Notes: generated by a model from the letters alone, not told the origin. A stretch of DNA of 64,000 bases from Oscillospiraceae bacterium (GCA_017847885.1 JAGAUA010000038.1:99182-163181), one strand, 5' to 3'; counted from the first letter of the stretch, positions 54,201-63,732 are shown. A program made the numbers and translations.

Positions 54201-54269
54201 TGCAGTCCTCTATTACGGGACTGCATAAAATCAAAGTGCATTCTTTCTTGGGATTGTTTTTACAGTCCC
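54201..54269. repeat. Overlapping short inverted repeats
   Basis: TGCAGTCC (54201-54208) pairs with GGACTGCA about nine bases on. The same GGGACTG also pairs with CAGTCCC (54263-54269). These alternative folds lie between the MFS and YyaL genes and may terminate the MFS transcript, though no strong T-run follows in that direction. Confidence 0.45.
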
Positions 54270-54293
54270 TTTTTAGCTTTATGTGCAAAAATC

Positions 54294-55523
54294 TCACTCC
54301 GACAGCTTAGCAAAAACTCTCCTTGAATAAAGTGAGACAGCAAACGCCAACGCCGTAGAGCCTATCATTACAGCATAAGGCATATCGGCTAAAACGTCAA
54401 ACAGCAAGCCGTACGCCGCCTGACCGATAGGGTGTGAACAGCCCGAAACAGCCATTATCGCCGCCATGATTTTTCCCAGAAGCTGCGGCGGAGTCTGCTG
54501 CTGGACCACGGTAAGCATTGCAACGCTGAACATTGTTGATGCACACATTGCCGCAAAGCACATTGCCGTAATTACCGCAAAAGAAACGCTGTGCGGTATG
54601 CCGTCAAAAAGTGATATTCCCATAAAAAGCGCCGCAAATGAGCATATAACCAACGGCACATGACTGTCCTTTAGCTTTTGGGCAAAAACTCCTGCAAGTA
54701 TTCCGCCTGCCAGTCCGCCAAGTCCCATTGCACCCTGTGCTATCCCGAGAGCAGCGTCGGACATTCCAAGGGACTGCACTACCATAACGGGAATTCCAAC
54801 AACCATTGCCGCCGAAAGCACCAGATTGAATAATGCAAGCAGTACCACCACCGAAATAAAGACGGGCTTTTCATTTTTGACAAATTCAAAGCTTTCCCGC
54901 AAATCGCCCGATACCGCCTTAATTACGCTGACATTTTCCGAGGGCTTTATGTAAGGAATATGAATGAAGATCTCCATGACCGCAGAGATAGTGAAGCATA
55001 TTACGCTGACAAAAAGCACAGGCTTTATTCCGAAAGAGCCGTACAAAACGCCGCCGATAACAGGTCCAAGCAAGCTTGAAAGCGTGCTGACCATATTTAT
55101 CGCAGCATTGCCGCGCATCAGATTTTTCCCGTCAGCCAGCAGCGGGATACTCGCCTGCACCGACGGCTGATATGCCCCGGATATGCCGTAAAGTATCATA
55201 AGCACAGCTGTCATCAGAGGAACTAAGGGCAGCTTTCCGAGAAGTATTCCGAAAATTATTATGAGTGCTGCCGTGCAAAAATCAAGTGTGACCATAATAT
55301 TTCGCTTGTTTACCCTGTCGGCAATAACGCCGCCGAACAGCGAAAATATCACCATCGGAATAAATGAGCAGGCGGTTACCGCACCGAATAATGACGAAGA
55401 ATTTGTTTCCCTGAGCAGGTAGAGCGGCAGCGCAAACCGAAGCACCGCATTGCCGAAAAGTGATATTATCTGTCCGATTATAACCAGCGTGAAATCCCTT
55501 GTGAATAGCTTTTTCTCGTTCAT
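54294..55523 (-). CDS. MFS transporter, probable drug efflux pump
   Basis: 409 aa with twelve predicted membrane segments. The loop GGVIADRVNKRNIMV (about 54-68) is the MFS motif A between helices 2 and 3, and the general layout is that of the MFS_3/enterobactin-exporter-like subfamily common in Firmicutes. AAAGGA precedes ATG 55523; a frame to 55592 has no site. It is very likely controlled by the TetR-type gene 208 bp upstream, since an imperfect palindrome overlaps its promoter. The substrate is unknown. Confidence 0.88.
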   Translation of the reverse strand: MNEKKLFTRDFTLVIIGQIISLFGNAVLRFALPLYLLRETNSSSLFGAVTACSFIPMVIFSLFGGVIADRVNKRNIMVTLDFCTAALIIIFGILLGKLPLVPLMTAVLMILYGISGAYQPSVQASIPLLADGKNLMRGNAAINMVSTLSSLLGPVIGGVLYGSFGIKPVLFVSVICFTISAVMEIFIHIPYIKPSENVSVIKAVSGDLRESFEFVKNEKPVFISVVVLLALFNLVLSAAMVVGIPVMVVQSLGMSDAALGIAQGAMGLGGLAGGILAGVFAQKLKDSHVPLVICSFAALFMGISLFDGIPHSVSFAVITAMCFAAMCASTMFSVAMLTVVQQQTPPQLLGKIMAAIMAVSGCSHPIGQAAYGLLFDVLADMPYAVMIGSTALAFAVSLYSRRVFAKLSE

Positions 55524-55643
55524 AAATATGATCATTCCTTTCTGAGTTTTGTGGTTTGCGTTAGCAAATCGAGGCGACAGCCGAAGAAACAAAACTCGTA
55601 GTTTGAAAATCTTTGATTTTCAAACTTATCCTCCTAAAAGTTT

Positions 55644-55688
55644 GATACCGACCGTCGGTTTGTATAGTCTGCTAAATTATGCTGTTAA
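55644..55688 (-). promoter_or_regulatory. Promoter and TetR-type operator of MFS gene
   Basis: Minus-strand TTAACA (55683-55688), 16-bp spacer, TATACA (55661-55666). The palindrome GATACCGACCGTCGGTTTG (55644-55662) covers the transcription start region. It resembles the palindrome at the regulator's own promoter. Confidence 0.65.
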
Positions 55689-55731
55689 AGAAATGCTAAC
55701 CAAGTGATAGGCATTTTCTTAACAGCTTCTT

Positions 55732-56391
55732 TTATTGATTGCTCTGATTTTTGGAAACGGCATCGCTGTAGTCAACATACGCCTGAATAACGTCATCATC
55801 GAAGAAATCCAGCCCTAAAGAGCGTGTAATGCTCCGAAAGACCTCACATCTCCGCCTTGTATCTTCTTTGCTCACGGGACGGACAGCCGGATTCAGCCAG
55901 ACATCGGACAATATCATTATTGCCTCGGCAAGCTGATCGGGATTTTCAGCTTTTATTGAGCCGTCGGCAATGCCTTCCTTGATGATCGGCGCAATGAAAT
56001 TAGGCACAACATCGTCAAACTGCATTCTGACGTGTATGGCAAGAAGCCGTGGGTTATCCAGCAGACAAGGGATAATTTCCGTAATCCGCTCTTGATTCGG
56101 GTGAAGCATTGATGAACGAAAGGTCTGCCGAAGCTTCTCCAGTCCGTTCAGGCTTTTATCGTCACGGACAGCAGCCAGCCTTTCGGAATTTTCCGCACCG
56201 ATACGCTGACAGATCTTATCGAAAATATCCTCCTTTGATGTGAAATGATGATAGATCGCACCCTTTGATAGCTTGGTTTCGTCGATTATATCCTGCAAAG
56301 ATGTCCTGTCGAAGCCCTTTTCCATAAACAGCCTTGCTGCGGTGTTCAGAATAAGATTGACAGTTTCCTCGGGATATTTATTGCGTGCCAT
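55732..56391 (-). CDS. TetR/AcrR family transcriptional regulator (MFS-associated)
   Basis: 219 aa. The N-terminal HTH has the classic pattern (ILNTAARLFMEKGFDRTSL, then ETKLSKGAIYHHFTSKEDIF, about 10-50). The C-terminal ligand domain is variable and helical. It lies directly upstream of the MFS gene in the same direction, with similar palindromes at both promoters, so it probably represses itself and the pump. GAGGTGAG precedes ATG 56391. Confidence 0.9.
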   Translation of the reverse strand: MARNKYPEETVNLILNTAARLFMEKGFDRTSLQDIIDETKLSKGAIYHHFTSKEDIFDKICQRIGAENSERLAAVRDDKSLNGLEKLRQTFRSSMLHPNQERITEIIPCLLDNPRLLAIHVRMQFDDVVPNFIAPIIKEGIADGSIKAENPDQLAEAIMILSDVWLNPAVRPVSKEDTRRRCEVFRSITRSLGLDFFDDDVIQAYVDYSDAVSKNQSNQ

Positions 56392-56405
56392 TTGCTCACC
56401 TCTTT

Positions 56406-56455
56406 ACAGACTAACGGTCTGTATATATCATATCACAGCAATTTGCATTTGTCAA
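56406..56455 (-). promoter_or_regulatory. Promoter and operator of TetR gene
   Basis: Minus-strand TTGACA (56450-56455), 17-bp spacer, TATGAT (56427-56432). The palindrome ACAGACTAACGGTCTGT (56406-56422) lies just downstream, fitting autorepression. Confidence 0.78.
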
Positions 56456-56656
56456 GGGGAATTTTCATTTTCTCTGCCATAACACTGTTCAATTATCAAT
56501 GATAGGTGACGCTTCAATTTCAGTTTTTTCTCCGTCCTTTAAAATATAGTAAGCTTGTTCATTGTTTTTATGCAGTACAGGCTGTCGATATCCCATGTCC
56601 CCCTATTACCCAAAGCCTTCCGAGCATCGGAGAGAAAAGCGGCAGGTCGGTAAAAT

Positions 56657-56835
56657 TAAGGAAGCGCTGATTAAATCTGGTGCGCATATTGCGCAGTCAG
56701 ATTTTTCGTCAGATTGTGCAAAAATTTCGAAGGCATACTGTCGTATGTCAAGAAATTTTGGTGCAATATGGCGAAAAATATGCAAGCAAGATGCGTACCA
56801 AGCCGCAAGGCGCGATTTAATCAGCGCTTTCTTAA
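56657..56835. mobile_element. MITE-like element with 22-bp terminal inverted repeats
   Basis: About 179 bp bounded by TTAAGGAAGCGCTGATTAAA (left) and its near-perfect complement ending TCAGCGCTTTCTTAA (right), one mismatch. The interior has further self-complementarity and no coding frame of note. TTAA at each end may be the target site. A partial copy lies at 49342-49401. No transposase is present in the window. Confidence 0.8.
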
Positions 56836-57086
56836 TACTAATCTTTGACCGTTCTATAGACAAAGGCGGCAGATAGAACGCAGCCAATCTAGGAAAGCTA
56901 CCGCAGGCGGATATCACATTATCCGAAATTCTCTCGGTATTGAAGTTTACATATTCATACCCTTTGCTTTCGTATTCAGCTGCAAAATCATAAAGGTACT
57001 GACTTTAAATCACCGGCATAGGAACGGGAAAATGTTCATCTGTAAATACAGAAGCTCCGTTTTAGTGTTTCTCTCTATCCGTCTAT
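56836..57086. other. Non-coding gap before TetR/PaaK-like pair
   Basis: I see no gene, RNA or clear signal here. Short fragments such as GTTCTAT/ATAGAAC around 56853-56880 could be debris of another repeat. The stretch 56456-56656 is likewise empty of recognisable features. Confidence 0.5.
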
Positions 57087-57146
57087 TGACAAATAAATAT
57101 TTCTATGTTATAATATATCAAGCTATATATATCATATGATATATAT
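57087..57146 (+). promoter_or_regulatory. Promoter and 22-bp palindromic operator of TetR/PaaK-like operon
   Basis: TTGACA (57087-57092), 17-bp spacer, TATAAT (57110-57115). A perfect 22-bp palindrome centred on CATATG (57125-57146) lies in the transcribed start region, the usual place for an autoregulated TetR site. Confidence 0.8.
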
Positions 57147-57173
57147 CTAACGATATTTAAAGGAGATGCAGAA

Positions 57174-57746
57174 ATGCCGCCTAAACAAAAGATAACTAAG
57201 GAAGAGCTTTTGCATTGTGCATATGAAATAATCCTCGAAAACGGCAGCGAAGCTCTTACCGTGCGAAGCCTTGCCGAACGTGCGAACTGCTCTATCCAGC
57301 CTGTTTTCAGCCGATTTGAAACGGCTTCTGCGTTAAAGGAGGAAGCCTTCGACTATGTGTGTGCCGTCTGCGGAAAGGAAATTTCGGAGTATTCGTGCAA
57401 TTCGGAAAACCTGGCAAAATCGTCGGAATGGGTCCTTCGATTAGCAATGGAGCGTCCAAATATATTCAAATTTCTCTACCTCTCCGACAGCTACAAAAGC
57501 AAGGACCTGCTCACACAAATGCTTAGCTACAGCTGCAATATGGCGACCCTTGAACGCATGACACAGCTATACGGTCTAAGCCGTGAACACTGCCTTGACA
57601 TTCTCCAAAGAAGCTTTCTTCTGCTCCACGGAACGGCTTCGATGATATGCGTAAATCACGTAGAATTTACCCTTGAAGCAGGTCTGGACATTATGAAGCG
57701 GACTGTTGCCGAAATGGTAAAGGCTGCAAAGGAGGCAGAAAAATGA
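57174..57746 (+). CDS. TetR family regulator (PaaK-like-associated)
   Basis: 190 aa. N-terminal HTH pattern ALTVRSLAERANCSIQPVF (about 29-47) with a helical C-terminal domain similar to the TetR_C groups of Firmicutes. GGAGATG precedes ATG 57174. Its stop overlaps the ligase gene by ATGA, and a perfect palindrome lies at its promoter, so it probably autoregulates this two-gene operon. The inducer may be the ligase substrate or product. Confidence 0.87.
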   Translation: MPPKQKITKEELLHCAYEIILENGSEALTVRSLAERANCSIQPVFSRFETASALKEEAFDYVCAVCGKEISEYSCNSENLAKSSEWVLRLAMERPNIFKFLYLSDSYKSKDLLTQMLSYSCNMATLERMTQLYGLSREHCLDILQRSFLLLHGTASMICVNHVEFTLEAGLDIMKRTVAEMVKAAKEAEK

Positions 57747-59083
57747 AACAAATAGGACTTATGAAAGCAATCGGCGAAACCCATAAGGCGGACAAAATGT
57801 CCCATGATGAACGGCTTTTGCTGCAAAGAAAACGCCTTACGGAGCATATAGCATATGTCAAGGAAAACAGCCCGTTTTTTGCGGAGCTGTACAGCGGCAT
57901 ATCCCCAGAGTCGCCCTTGGACGCTTTCCCCGTCACTGACAAGCTTATGCTGATGGAGCATTTCGACCGCTGGCACACCGACCGAACAGTTACCCTTGAA
58001 AAGGTCAGAGAGTTTATGACCGATATCGACAACGCAGGCAGAAAAATGGACGGGAAATATCTCGTTTTCACCACCTCAGGCTCCACGGGAAACCCCTGTA
58101 TCGTCCCTTACGACGACAACGCAATGAATGTTACCACCGCCATAGGAATAACAAGAAGCTTCTCAAGCAGCGATGTGATGAAGCGTTTTATCAAAGCAGG
58201 CGGAAAATCGGCAGCGGTTTTTGCAGACAAGGGATTTTATCTCGGCTGCGGCTCGGTAAGGTATCAGCTGAGCAGAATGCCTTGGAAAAAGCGTCAGCTT
58301 ATGATAGCAGACGTAAGAGAGTCCCCCGAAAAGCTGAACGCTGCCTTGAACGCCTTTCAGCCTGCAATGCTCGGGATATATCCCACCGCTGCGGAGCTTC
58401 TGGCAGATGAACAGCTTTCGGGACGGCTGAATATCAGTCCCGTACTTATTATGACAGGCGGCGAATATCTGTCGGACGATGTGAGAAAGCATCTATCCGA
58501 GGTTTTCAAATGTCATGTTCAGACAAACTATTCCTGCACCGAGGGCGGCACAATGGCGTGTGAATGTCCCGAGCAGCATTTCCATATCAACGACGATTGG
58601 ATAATCATCGAAGCAGTTGACGAAAACAATAAGCCCGTTCCATTCGGAACACAGTCGGCGAAAATTCTGCTGACAAATCCGGCAAACAAAATATGCCCCA
58701 TTATCCGCTTTGAGATAACCGACAGAGTTATTCTCCATAACGACCCATGCCCCTGCGGAAGCGACAGACCGTGGCTTGAAATTGAGGGCAGAACGGACGA
58801 TATTCTCACATTCTCAAACGGCGTGAGGATAGCTCCCCTTTCTGTTTACGCCATATTAAAGGAAGTCCACGGAATGAAGCGTTTTCAGCTTGTGCAGAAA
58901 AGCGGGGACATTCTGGAGCTTCGCATTATCTCGGAGGATAAGCAGGGTGCATTTAAAGAAGCATCTGCCGCTCTGATAAAATTTTTATCGGAAAGAGGGG
59001 TCAATGCAGATATAATTCTGTCGGGCAATGAGCCGTCGGCAAACCCATTAAGCGGAAAATTCAAGCATATTATCTGCAAATAA
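57743..59083 (+). CDS. PaaK-like adenylate-forming enzyme
   Basis: 446 aa. The phenylacetate-CoA-ligase-like fold is clear: LVFTTSGSTGNPCIVPYDD (about 107) as the P-loop, TNYSCTEGGTMACE, and DRPWLEIEGRTDDIL before the C-terminal domain. It is divergent from the PaaK at 41766, with a Cys-rich block (CPCGSD) like PaaK/F390 synthetases. The acid substrate is unknown. Coenzyme F390 synthetase-like or antibiotic-adenylating roles are possible. The ATG overlaps the TetR stop. Confidence 0.85.
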   Translation: MKQIGLMKAIGETHKADKMSHDERLLLQRKRLTEHIAYVKENSPFFAELYSGISPESPLDAFPVTDKLMLMEHFDRWHTDRTVTLEKVREFMTDIDNAGRKMDGKYLVFTTSGSTGNPCIVPYDDNAMNVTTAIGITRSFSSSDVMKRFIKAGGKSAAVFADKGFYLGCGSVRYQLSRMPWKKRQLMIADVRESPEKLNAALNAFQPAMLGIYPTAAELLADEQLSGRLNISPVLIMTGGEYLSDDVRKHLSEVFKCHVQTNYSCTEGGTMACECPEQHFHINDDWIIIEAVDENNKPVPFGTQSAKILLTNPANKICPIIRFEITDRVILHNDPCPCGSDRPWLEIEGRTDDILTFSNGVRIAPLSVYAILKEVHGMKRFQLVQKSGDILELRIISEDKQGAFKEASAALIKFLSERGVNADIILSGNEPSANPLSGKFKHIICK

Positions 59084-59211
59084 CTATCAAAATTCCTGCG
59101 GAAGGTGCGCCCACAAAATATGCATTGCCCAAAGACAGCATTGAACAGAACAAGATAATTATTTTTGAATAGTTGCAAAAGTGTAATACAAAAATGGTTT
59201 CAAGGAGAGGT

Positions 59212-59442
59212 ATGAAAAAAATGCAAAAAATCAAGATTTTCAGTCGGATATGCTATGGTTTATCAGTTGTTTCACTTATAATCGGAGCTTCCTTTCACGG
59301 GTACAGAATTCACCCCGAAAATGCGGAAAAATACAGCATAGGTGTTACTATGGGTATTATAATGATTACGGCGTTTGCAGTTTTCCTGTTGGCAGGAATT
59401 ATTCTTACATTAATCGGGAAAAGAAAAAAATGTGATGATTAA
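59212..59442 (+). CDS. Small membrane protein
   Basis: 76 aa with two membrane segments (about 10-28 and 45-66), a basic N-terminus and a basic C-terminal tail (GKRKKCDD), so both ends are probably cytoplasmic. GGAGAGGT lies directly before ATG 59212. Unknown function and no family recognised. It may be a small stress or transporter-associated protein. It is 128 bp after the PaaK-like gene. Confidence 0.6.
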   Translation: MKKMQKIKIFSRICYGLSVVSLIIGASFHGYRIHPENAEKYSIGVTMGIIMITAFAVFLLAGIILTLIGKRKKCDD

Positions 59443-59623
59443 TATGTGAAAAGTCTGCCGATGCACATTTCATGGCTGCAATTCAGATAAGGAACAGATA
59501 TATGATTTATCGTTCGGACTTGGCAGTTTGCTATGCAGAATGAAAAGTCGGTGGTGCATATAACGCCATACGGTATGCTGAAAAGCGCAATATTCCATTT
59601 ATTAACTTTCTTATTAAAACTTG
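59443..59623. other. Non-coding gap before GAF-ABC gene
   Basis: I see no gene, RNA or clear terminator here. Confidence 0.45.
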
Positions 59624-59652
59624 TTGATTTTGTTAACAAAATATGCTATAAT
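59624..59652 (+). promoter_or_regulatory. Promoter of GAF-ABC transporter operon with internal palindrome
   Basis: TTGATT (59624-59629), 17-bp spacer ending in TGC, TATAAT (59647-59652). The spacer holds the 14-bp palindrome TTTTGTTAACAAAA (59628-59641), a possible operator. Confidence 0.75.
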
Positions 59653-59740
59653 AAGTCATGGCAACACTTTGTCAACAGAAAATAAGTAAGCAACAACTTA
59701 CCAAACGGAAAGGGTAAAGCAGGAATATGCAGGTGGCAAA

Positions 59741-60970
59741 ATGAATGAGCAGAACACAAAAATCGGATATACGCAGGTGATCTGGGAGATCACTACATTG
59801 CTTCAGAAAGCAGAATCTTTGGAAGAAGCATTGCGTACCAGTCTTGGGGAAGTGGTAAAGGCAGTTGGCGCTGAGGCAGGCACGATCTGGTTTTACAACG
59901 TAAATGGGGATAAAAGAATATATCCCTCCTTTACTATCGGCGGAGCAGATCTGACAGGTCTAAGCCTTGAGCTTGGAGAAGGAATTGCAGGTACGGTAAT
60001 AAAAGAGGGAAAGTCTGCCGTAGTCAAGGATTGCCGGAATGATGAGCGTTGGGCAGGACGTTTTGATAAGGCTACGGGCTTTGTGACAAAAAGTATGATC
60101 TGTGTACCTCTTGTGAATAAATATGAGGTAATCGGTTGTATTCAGATCATCAATAAAAAAGATGGCTCTCTGTACAATGATGAGGATATTAGTCTGTGTG
60201 AAAATCTGGCTATGCTGACTGCTATTGCCGTGGACGGCAGGGGACTCAATCTTGGCTTTGCGGAGAGCAGGAAGTCGATCATTTCTTTGAAGAATGTAAC
60301 AAAAACCTTTGGTACGGGAGAAACTAAGCTACAAGTGCTGAAAGGAGTCAATCTTGATATCAGAGAGGGCGAGTTCCTTGTAATATTGGGTGAATCAGGC
60401 TGCGGCAAATCCACTATGCTTAACATCATAGGCGGTATGGACCAGCTTACTACGGGAACATTTCTTTTCGATGGCAAGGACTATTCCAAGGCGGATGAGA
60501 AGACCTTGACGGAGTACCGCAGACATTCTGTGGGTTTTATTTTTCAGGCTTACAATTTGATGCCTACTCTTACCGCAGAGGAAAATCTGGATTTTATCGG
60601 GGAATTGTGTGACAACTCCATGGACGCGGCAGAGGCTTTGGAACGGGTTGGTCTTTCCCAGCGAAAGGATAACTATCCGGCACAGATGTCCGGCGGTCAG
60701 CAGCAGCGCGTATCCATAGCCAGAGCACTTGTGAAGAAGCCGAGAATTATTCTCGCCGACGAACCAACTGCCGCACTTGACTATGAGACAAGCATAGAGG
60801 TACTGACTGTTCTGGAAGAAGTAATCAAATCCGGTACAACTCTTTTGATGGTTACGCATAATGAAGAGATTGCGAAAATGGCAAACCGTGTTATTCGCAT
60901 GAAGGGTGGAGTAGTTGCGGAGGTTATCGTAAACAGACATCCTGCAAGCGCAAAGGAGTTAGTATGGTAA
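59741..60970 (+). CDS. ABC transporter ATP-binding protein with N-terminal GAF domain
   Basis: 409 aa. Residues 1-165 form a GAF domain (SLEEALRTSLGEVVKAVGA, AGTIWFYN, then KSMICVPLVNKYEVIGCIQI). Residues about 180-400 form a MacB/LolD-type ATPase with Walker A GESGCGKST, Q-loop FQAYNLMP, signature MSGGQQQR and Walker B IILADEP. The combination suggests transport or mechanotransmission gated by a small ligand or redox signal; the GAF ligand is unknown. It overlaps the FtsX-like permease gene by seven bases, so they form one transporter. Confidence 0.9.
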   Translation: MNEQNTKIGYTQVIWEITTLLQKAESLEEALRTSLGEVVKAVGAEAGTIWFYNVNGDKRIYPSFTIGGADLTGLSLELGEGIAGTVIKEGKSAVVKDCRNDERWAGRFDKATGFVTKSMICVPLVNKYEVIGCIQIINKKDGSLYNDEDISLCENLAMLTAIAVDGRGLNLGFAESRKSIISLKNVTKTFGTGETKLQVLKGVNLDIREGEFLVILGESGCGKSTMLNIIGGMDQLTTGTFLFDGKDYSKADEKTLTEYRRHSVGFIFQAYNLMPTLTAEENLDFIGELCDNSMDAAEALERVGLSQRKDNYPAQMSGGQQQRVSIARALVKKPRIILADEPTAALDYETSIEVLTVLEEVIKSGTTLLMVTHNEEIAKMANRVIRMKGGVVAEVIVNRHPASAKELVW

Positions 60971-63732
60971 AAAGAAAAGCAAGGACGAAATATCTTTTCA
61001 GAACGATAAAGAAAAACGGAGTTCCTTTTTTTGCTGTTGCGTTTATTGCGGCAACAAGTATTGCTATTTTTCTGGGACTGCAATCCTCTGCAACCGCGAT
61101 TTTGAAGGAAACTGACCGTTATTTTATTACAAATCATCTGGAATCTCTGGAGATAACCTGTGCAAACGGTATCACCCAAGAAGATATAGATGCAATAGCA
61201 GGCTGGGACGAAGTTGATGCCGCAGAGGGCGGATATTCTGCTATGGCACTGATGAACAGCGAGAGTGAGAAAATAACGATACAGGCACGTTCCTTGTGCA
61301 GCGACATGAACGAGCCTGTTGTCATTGAGGGTGTTCTCCCCACCGCACCCAATGAAACTGCTGTGGAGGAGAAGTTTGCTAAGGAGCATGAAATAAAGCT
61401 TGGGGACGAAATCACATTGGAGCACGACGGCATGCTTGCTTCGGATACATTTCGTGTGACAGCGATCATTAATGAACCGTTTTTCTGTTGTGCTACTGTT
61501 CGTGATGCCCGAGGAAAAAGTTCGGAGGGACTGGGCTCTGCTTCCTACTACATAATGCTTACCGCAGATGCATTTGATTCCTCTTATTACAGTGACTGCT
61601 ATACAACTGCTTTTGTAAAAAATAATGCATTGGATAAATATTATTATTTTTCGGATAAATATAAAAAGCAGGAAGAAGCATTCAAAGAAAAGCTGGAGAT
61701 ACTCGGAAAAGAACGTGCCCTGCTTCGTTACGATTCCCTTAAAGGTGACGCCGATACCGAAATTGAAAAAGCAAGGAACGAGATTGCAGACAGCGAAAAG
61801 GAACTGTCCGATGCAGAGAGCAGTATCGAGGAAAACAAGGATAAGCTGGATAAGGCACTTGGAGAAATTGAGGCAAACCTCACTGCCATGGGACTTGATA
61901 CGGAGCTTGATACTGCATTGACGCAGTTGGAGCTGTACGGTGATGCGGCACTTCCTTTAAAGACTTCAATTCTGGATTATCAGGAAGGTATGGCGCAGGT
62001 ACAAGATGCAGAGGCTGAGCTGAATGATTCCCGTGAAAAACTTGAGAGTGCAAAGACAGAACTTGCAGATGCAATAGAGAAAGCGGAGGACATTCAGTTA
62101 AAGGACTGGATAATTTCTGTCAGAAATGATGTGGGAGATATCCGCGGAGTGAAAACGATCGTAGACGGAATTTACGGTCTGAGCTATTCCATGTCGATTA
62201 TTTTCCTGCTGGTGGCGATCGTTGTCTGCCATGCGGCGATCTCCAGAATGATCGACGAGCAGAGAACGCTCATTGGCGCACAAAAAGCGCTTGGATTTAG
62301 TTCCCGAGAAATCCTTAATCACTATATGCTTTACAACACATTATGTGCTGTTCTCGGTATTCTGATAGGCTGGCTTGCAAGTGTTGTTATTGTTGAGATC
62401 TTGGTACTCCATATATTTAAACCGAACTTTTTGCTGGGAAGCATTTCGCTTACTTTTGCATGGAAAGAAGCCCTTGTGACGGCAGTAATCTGTTTTGCTG
62501 TCTTTTTGACGGCGACTTATGCTGCCTGTGCGAAGCTGGTTCGTATGCCTGCAACAGAATTACTGCGCGGCGAAGTTCCCGTGCATGGAAAAAGATTTTT
62601 CTTTGAGAAATGGCAGAGCTATAAAAAGCTAAACTTATATTCCCGAACCATGATAAAAAATGTGCTGAGTGACAAGGGACGTATGATGACAACCATCATG
62701 GGGGTTGTGGGCTGTATTGCCCTTTTGGTAATATGTTTTTCTCTCAAGCTGGCAATTGAGAATTCCTCGGTGACTCAGTTTGATAAGTATTTTTTGTACG
62801 ATAACCGATTGGTTATAGACAGCAGTGTGGGCGAAAAGGAGGACTTTGAAAATGTGCTTCGGGAGGAAGATATAAGCTATACTGTTATTCAGGACAAGCT
62901 GAAAAATTTCAGGGTAAACGGCGGAAGCTGGGAAAATGCCCATATTGTTGCAGCCCCGGATTTTGATAAGCTTGGGGATTTTATGGTCGTTTGGGATATT
63001 AATGCAAAGAGCCTCGCCGCCCCTCCCGAGAATGGTGTGCTGGTTTCACGCAAGTGCGCAGAGTTATATGATTTATCGGAAGGCAGCACGGTAGAATTCA
63101 TGGATTCGGAAGGAAACCCCAAAGAGTTTAATGTTGTGGGAGTGATGGAGCATTACCTTCCATATCATCTGTTTGTTACAACCGACAGCTATTATGAGTC
63201 TGCCATGGGAGAGGAAACGGACGAAAGCGTATTTTTGCTGAATGGTGATATCAGCGGACTGTACGAAAGAGTTCGGGACATGGACGGATATTTGTCACTT
63301 AAGGATAACAGTGAGTATGAAAGGAGTGCCGACAGCGTCAATCTGGTCATCATGATATGCCTTGCTTTATCGGCTGTTATGGCTTTGCTGGTGCTTTTAA
63401 ACCAGATCTCTATGCATATTAACAGAAAGGCAAGAGAGCTGGCGGTCATGCGTATCAACGGCTACACTATGAGCGAAACAAAAGCATATGTCTACAAAGA
63501 TAATATCGTTCTTACCTTAATGGGGCTTATTCTGGGCAGCGGCTTTGGTATCGTGCTTTCTTATGTGGTAGTTCGTATAATCGAGACGGGGGCTAATCGT
63601 TATGTGCGTACACCGAACATTCCTGCCTGTCTTTATGCCTGTGCAGTTGGTGCTTTGTTTGCTTTGATCGTGAATTTGATCGCATTACGAAAGATCAAGC
63701 ACCTGAATCTTACAAATGTAAGCGGTAATTAG
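60964..63732 (+). CDS. FtsX-like ABC permease with periplasmic/extracellular coiled coil
   Basis: 922 aa. An N-terminal membrane helix (about 20-40) is followed by a MacB-type extracytoplasmic domain and a long coiled coil (about 265-385, rich in E/K/A heptads). Three helices of an FtsX domain come next (about 400-530), then a second extracytoplasmic domain and a second FtsX helix set (about 790-920). This double-FtsX layout is typical of Firmicute export or signalling ABC permeases. It pairs with the GAF-ATPase upstream. ATG 60964 overlaps its stop. Drug, peptide or lipoprotein handling is possible. Confidence 0.88.
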   Translation: MVKRKARTKYLFRTIKKNGVPFFAVAFIAATSIAIFLGLQSSATAILKETDRYFITNHLESLEITCANGITQEDIDAIAGWDEVDAAEGGYSAMALMNSESEKITIQARSLCSDMNEPVVIEGVLPTAPNETAVEEKFAKEHEIKLGDEITLEHDGMLASDTFRVTAIINEPFFCCATVRDARGKSSEGLGSASYYIMLTADAFDSSYYSDCYTTAFVKNNALDKYYYFSDKYKKQEEAFKEKLEILGKERALLRYDSLKGDADTEIEKARNEIADSEKELSDAESSIEENKDKLDKALGEIEANLTAMGLDTELDTALTQLELYGDAALPLKTSILDYQEGMAQVQDAEAELNDSREKLESAKTELADAIEKAEDIQLKDWIISVRNDVGDIRGVKTIVDGIYGLSYSMSIIFLLVAIVVCHAAISRMIDEQRTLIGAQKALGFSSREILNHYMLYNTLCAVLGILIGWLASVVIVEILVLHIFKPNFLLGSISLTFAWKEALVTAVICFAVFLTATYAACAKLVRMPATELLRGEVPVHGKRFFFEKWQSYKKLNLYSRTMIKNVLSDKGRMMTTIMGVVGCIALLVICFSLKLAIENSSVTQFDKYFLYDNRLVIDSSVGEKEDFENVLREEDISYTVIQDKLKNFRVNGGSWENAHIVAAPDFDKLGDFMVVWDINAKSLAAPPENGVLVSRKCAELYDLSEGSTVEFMDSEGNPKEFNVVGVMEHYLPYHLFVTTDSYYESAMGEETDESVFLLNGDISGLYERVRDMDGYLSLKDNSEYERSADSVNLVIMICLALSAVMALLVLLNQISMHINRKARELAVMRINGYTMSETKAYVYKDNIVLTLMGLILGSGFGIVLSYVVVRIIETGANRYVRTPNIPACLYACAVGALFALIVNLIALRKIKHLNLTNVSGN

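Noticed and set aside
59628..59641. TTTTGTTAACAAAA as a Rex operator
   Set aside because: The palindrome lacks the four-base spacer between TTGTTAA and TTAACAA half-sites, so it is left as an unassigned candidate operator.
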